From the NCBI GenBank assembly GCA_030672225.1, contig DAOVGW010000056.1:1-8802 (forward strand): a DNA stretch of 8,802 nt, given 5' to 3'. Positions 6,314 to 8,802 of the stretch are shown here, piece by piece; within the stretch, counting starts at the first letter, position 1, and each line of letters starts with the position of its first letter. Made by a program: the position numbers and the translations under genes. The notes beneath the pieces were generated by a model. The model ran no database searches. It saw nothing but the letters and a program-made list of their open reading frames with translations, and was not told the DNA's origin. The stretch comes from Dehalococcoidales bacterium. GTDB taxonomy: Bacteria > Chloroflexota > Dehalococcoidia > Dehalococcoidales > ARS1013.

Positions 6314-6425
6314 GTAGGCAGTAAATGAGTAACGGTAGATGTCATAATTAAGAATACCTAAGAGTAGAACAACAGCCAAGAAGTTTAATCAGTTAATAAA
6401 AACTTATTACTAGGAGCAGAAGACA

Positions 6426-7238
6426 ATGAAAACCAGAATAATAGGAATAATAATCATCCTGGGAGTACTTATTTCCCTTATAACAGGATGCTTCCGAGAA
6501 GCCCATAGCTCTGTCAAAGAAATGATGGAAGTATTGCCTGATGACATTTTTGCATTTATGTCTATTGACCTTGAAGCATTACGAGCCGACGACGATTTGG
6601 AAGACATATATGATTCTATGTGGGGTAGTGAAGATGAACTCAGTGAAGAGCTAGGTATATATCCATCAGAAATCAATACTATTGCTGTAGCCTATTCCTA
6701 TGATTATGACATGTGGGGGTTCATAAAAGGTGATTATTATATTGATGAAATTCTCGATACTTTTGAAGATAAAGGTTATGGCCATGATGAATACCGAGGT
6801 GTAGAAATATGGTCGGCTGATTATGAGGTATTCGCTTTCTTAGGAAACATGCTTGTAACAGCTGGTAGTGAGGACAGTTTAAGGGCTTCCATTCGGATTA
6901 GTACAGGCGAGGGTACTTCAATGTATAGCAACGAGGACTATAGAGATGTCTTGAATAGATTACCAGCCGGGATAATAACTATGCTTATGCAAGAGGAATA
7001 TGAAGAATATTTGGCTGCTGGGTTTACTATGCGAAAGTCAACCGGCACCAATGATACTATGGAGATTAACGGATGTTTCAAATTTAGCAGTGAACAGGAA
7101 GCAAAAAACAATATACAACAAATGGAAGACGACCTGGAATCAGGAGATGCCTATAATATTAATTTGAATCAAAAAGGTGAGTTTATAGAAATAACCTGGG
7201 AAATTGACATGGCTGATTTCGATATACCGTCCTTTTAG
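6426..7238 (+). CDS. Acidic lipoprotein of unknown function
   Basis: The 270-residue protein begins with a lipoprotein signal: a positive n-region (MKTR), a hydrophobic core and the lipobox LITGC, with Cys22 as the lipidation site. It would therefore be anchored to the outer face of the cytoplasmic membrane. The mature part is very rich in Asp, Glu and Tyr. The pattern VLPDDIFAFMSIDLEAL (36-52), then a gly-x-tyr/pro region and a later 'LVTAGSEDSLRASI' segment, loosely recalls the DUF3352-like layout of extracytoplasmic proteins; this is a resemblance by eye only. The start is supported by AGGAG nine bases upstream and by the signal peptide beginning at this Met. The gene is visibly more AT-rich than its neighbours, which could mean a different origin or relaxed selection. 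It has its own promoter and diverges from xerD. I assign no function. Confidence 0.85.
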   Translation: MKTRIIGIIIILGVLISLITGCFREAHSSVKEMMEVLPDDIFAFMSIDLEALRADDDLEDIYDSMWGSEDELSEELGIYPSEINTIAVAYSYDYDMWGFIKGDYYIDEILDTFEDKGYGHDEYRGVEIWSADYEVFAFLGNMLVTAGSEDSLRASIRISTGEGTSMYSNEDYRDVLNRLPAGIITMLMQEEYEEYLAAGFTMRKSTGTNDTMEINGCFKFSSEQEAKNNIQQMEDDLESGDAYNINLNQKGEFIEITWEIDMADFDIPSF

Positions 7239-7490
7239 TATCTTGTTACGTAACAAAATGATTATGAAAAGTTTAAATGAATTGTGACCTGCCCCCATTA
7301 ATAGTGCCAAACTCAAAGTAAAATAATATCATGGCTATAAGAGCTATATTGTTTAAACACTCCCCCACATACGCACCACAATAATCTTCCCCTTGTATGG
7401 GCTAGATACCATCTAAAACCTAATCTGGCACTGGATTTTTACCCCCCACCCTATCACGTCATAATCAGTCTCTTAACATGCAGGCTTGCT
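7239..7490. other. Gene-poor intergenic stretch with a possible insertion-sequence end
   Basis: No gene is supported between the lipoprotein stop and the uvrC promoter. Besides the 14-bp palindrome it holds TGACCTGCCCCC (7285-7296), which resembles the TG-starting termini of some IS3-family elements, and a 10-bp palindrome TGTTTAAACA near 7350-7360. AGTGCCA (7303-7309) recurs inverted as TGGCACT about 120 bases downstream. No transposase remnant or matching opposite terminus is visible, so the insertion-sequence reading is weak. No clear terminator for the lipoprotein gene is seen. Confidence 0.4.
7243..7256. repeat. Perfect 14-bp palindrome after the lipoprotein gene
   Basis: TTGTTACGTAACAA is a perfect inverted repeat with no spacer, starting four bases after the lipoprotein stop. 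It has no loop and no following T-run, so it does not look like an intrinsic terminator. A dimeric protein binding site is possible. Confidence 0.45.
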
Positions 7491-7518
7491 TTGCCCATCT
7501 TATAGGCTATGTTAAAAT
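7491..7518 (+). promoter_or_regulatory. Extended -10 promoter for uvrC
   Basis: TATGTTAAAAT (7508-7518) is an extended -10 element, with a -35-like TTGCCC (7491-7496) 16 bases before the TAAAAT hexamer. Transcription would start near 7525, about 25 bases before the TTG start. The same 12-base string TATGTTAAAATA forms the xerD promoter. Confidence 0.6.
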
Positions 7519-7550
7519 AGATTTAAGGCAGGCACTTTAAGAGGCTAAAG

Positions 7551-8802
7551 TTGAGCGATAACCTAATAAAAGAGCAAATCAAGAGGCTACCAACCAGCCC
7601 TGGTGTCTATCTTATGAAAGATGCCGGAGGCAATATACTTTATGTCGGTAAGGCGGCCAACCTCCGCAACCGGGTGAGGTCATATTTTGGCCAAAGACAG
7701 AACCTACCTCCAAAACTTGAGCAGATGGTCGCCCGGGCAAATGACATTGACTTTTTTGTTACCGCTTTAGAACAGGAGGCTCTCATCCTTGAGTTGAACT
7801 TGATAAAGAGACACCGCCCTCACTATAATGCCCGGCTTAAAGACGACAAGAACTTCCCCTATCTCAAGATATACCTCGGTGAGGACTGGCCCAGAGTACA
7901 CATTACCCGGCGTCTGGCCGAAGATGGCAGCCGTTACTTTGGCCCCTTTGCCAGTGCCAGGTCAGTTCGCCAGGCGCTAAAGGTAATCAAAGAGATTTTT
8001 CCCTTTCGTTCCTGCTCCATAACCATCACCGGCACCCTTCCCCGTCCCTGCCTTGAGTATGACATCCATCATTGCGCCGCGCCCTGTATCAGCGGGGCTA
8101 TCAGCAAGGAGGAATACGCCGAGATAATAAGGCAGCTAATTCTTTTCCTGGAAGGCAAGCAGGAGCTCGTAGTCCGCGAGCTTAAGAACAAAATGAGGCG
8201 GGCGGCTCTGGCTCTGGAGTATGAGAAGGCGGCCAGACTCAGAGACCAAATCCAGGCGGTAGAAAGGGTGCTTCAGTACCAGCGAATAGCCACTACTGTG
8301 AGCGGTGAGCAGGACGTTATTGCCTTTACTAAAGACAGGGACCATGCCTATGTCCAGGTCTTCTTCATTCGCGGGGGCAAGCTAATCGGCCGGGAGAGCT
8401 TTATCCTGCAGGGCACCCGCTCTGAAAAGCCAGAGCAAATTATGACCAGTTTTGTAAAGCAGTTTTATAACTCCTCTCCTTATGTCCCGCCGTTAATACT
8501 GCTCCAGCACCCGATTGAGGATAGGGCTGTTATTAAGAGCTGGCTACGAAGCAAAAAGGGGAGCCGGGTCCAGATTCAGGTGCCCCGCCGGGGCAATAAA
8601 AAGAAGCTGGTTGATATGGTGACTAAAAACGCTCAAGCCAGTTTAGAACAGCTTAAAATCAAGCAGCTACCTGAGCCTGTAGCCTTAAAAGCTTCACTGG
8701 AAGAAATAAAGAGGGAACTAGACTTGCCCCGCCTGCCCTCCCGCATGGAAGGTTATGACATCTCCAACATCCAAGGCAAGGCCGCCGTGGGCAGTATGGT
8801 GG
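7551..8802 (+). CDS. uvrC: UvrABC excinuclease subunit C, 3' end cut by the window edge
   Basis: UvrC makes both incisions around DNA lesions in nucleotide excision repair, after UvrA and UvrB find the damage. The frame is open for 417 residues of the usual 600 or so. The N-terminal GIY-YIG nuclease has GVY (18-20), YVG (31-33), Arg39 and Glu76 (in EQEALILE), which make the 3' incision. A four-cysteine set (155, 167, 175, 179) matches the iron-sulfur ligands known in UvrC. The UVR domain that contacts UvrB spans about 204-240 (ALEYEKAARLRDQI). The RNase H-like 5' nuclease begins near 399 with EGYDISNIQGK, where Asp403 is the first catalytic Asp; the rest lies outside the window. The start is TTG 7551, with AAGAGG six bases upstream and an extended -10 promoter before it. 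No frameshift is seen. Confidence 0.97.
   Translation, partial: MSDNLIKEQIKRLPTSPGVYLMKDAGGNILYVGKAANLRNRVRSYFGQRQNLPPKLEQMVARANDIDFFVTALEQEALILELNLIKRHRPHYNARLKDDKNFPYLKIYLGEDWPRVHITRRLAEDGSRYFGPFASARSVRQALKVIKEIFPFRSCSITITGTLPRPCLEYDIHHCAAPCISGAISKEEYAEIIRQLILFLEGKQELVVRELKNKMRRAALALEYEKAARLRDQIQAVERVLQYQRIATTVSGEQDVIAFTKDRDHAYVQVFFIRGGKLIGRESFILQGTRSEKPEQIMTSFVKQFYNSSPYVPPLILLQHPIEDRAVIKSWLRSKKGSRVQIQVPRRGNKKKLVDMVTKNAQASLEQLKIKQLPEPVALKASLEEIKRELDLPRLPSRMEGYDISNIQGKAAVGSMV

Noticed and set aside
6199..6345. N-terminal extension of xerD to ATG 6345
   Set aside because: It crosses two promoters, has no ribosome site, and makes the protein longer than Xer recombinases normally are.
6325..6351. 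Eight-codon upstream ORF in the lipoprotein leader (ATG AGT AAC GGT ...)
   Set aside because: It begins within a few bases of the predicted transcript start, so it may have no leader; it shows no regulatory residue pattern.
6410..6676. Minus-strand ORF of 88 codons over the start of the lipoprotein gene
   Set aside because: Serine-rich shadow frame opposite a gene with a clear signal peptide, ribosome site and promoter.
8136..8345. Minus-strand ORF inside uvrC
   Set aside because: Opposite the conserved UVR domain region; no independent signals.
1..8802. CRISPR arrays, tRNA or rRNA genes, prophage genes
   Set aside because: No regularly spaced repeats, cloverleaf with a TTCRA-type loop, or phage structural proteins were seen; the single tyrosine recombinase looks like a housekeeping Xer protein, not an integrase beside an att site.

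Overview
The window looks like ordinary bacterial chromosome of moderate G+C. It encodes mostly housekeeping and envelope proteins. I see no plasmid, phage or CRISPR module, and no rRNA or tRNA gene. The combination of an EF-G2-type translation GTPase, a SpoIIM-family membrane protein, Pcm, a Xer recombinase and small lineage-specific membrane proteins suggests a Chloroflexota (Dehalococcoidia-like) genome. That assignment is an impression from protein style, not a search result, and I hold it only moderately.

Layout: everything from 1 to 6198 that is confidently coding lies on the minus strand. In transcription order, right to left, the genes are a tyrosine recombinase (xerD, 6198-5290), a basic tail-anchored small protein (5253-4921), protein-L-isoaspartate methyltransferase (pcm, 4896-4261), a SpoIIM-family membrane protein (4174-3632), an EF-G-like GTPase (3528-1474) with a possible small membrane-protein ORF just after it (1464-1258), and the 5' two-thirds of an ABC-F ATPase gene (1043 to beyond the left edge). 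The first four are closely spaced and may share a transcript. The EF-G-like gene has a plausible promoter of its own at 3566-3594.

From 6199 to the right edge the genes read on the plus strand. A divergent intergenic region (6199-6425) carries an extended -10 promoter facing xerD and a very good sigma-70 promoter (TTGACA, 17 bp, TATAAC) facing an acidic lipoprotein gene of unknown function (6426-7238). A gene-poor stretch of about 310 bases follows, with a perfect 14-bp palindrome and a possible insertion-sequence end. After it comes uvrC (from 7551, cut by the right edge), which starts with TTG.

The genes fall into genome maintenance (XerD, UvrC), protein quality and translation (Pcm, the EF-G paralogue, ABC-F) and envelope (SpoIIM-like, tail-anchored protein, lipoprotein). 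I found no clear new multi-gene system. The points most worth a second look are an open reading frame continuing in phase beyond the UAG stop of the EF-G-like gene, that protein's altered GTPase motifs, the altered GDG motif of Pcm, a promoter-based correction of the xerD start, and the unrecognised lipoprotein and tail-anchored protein.
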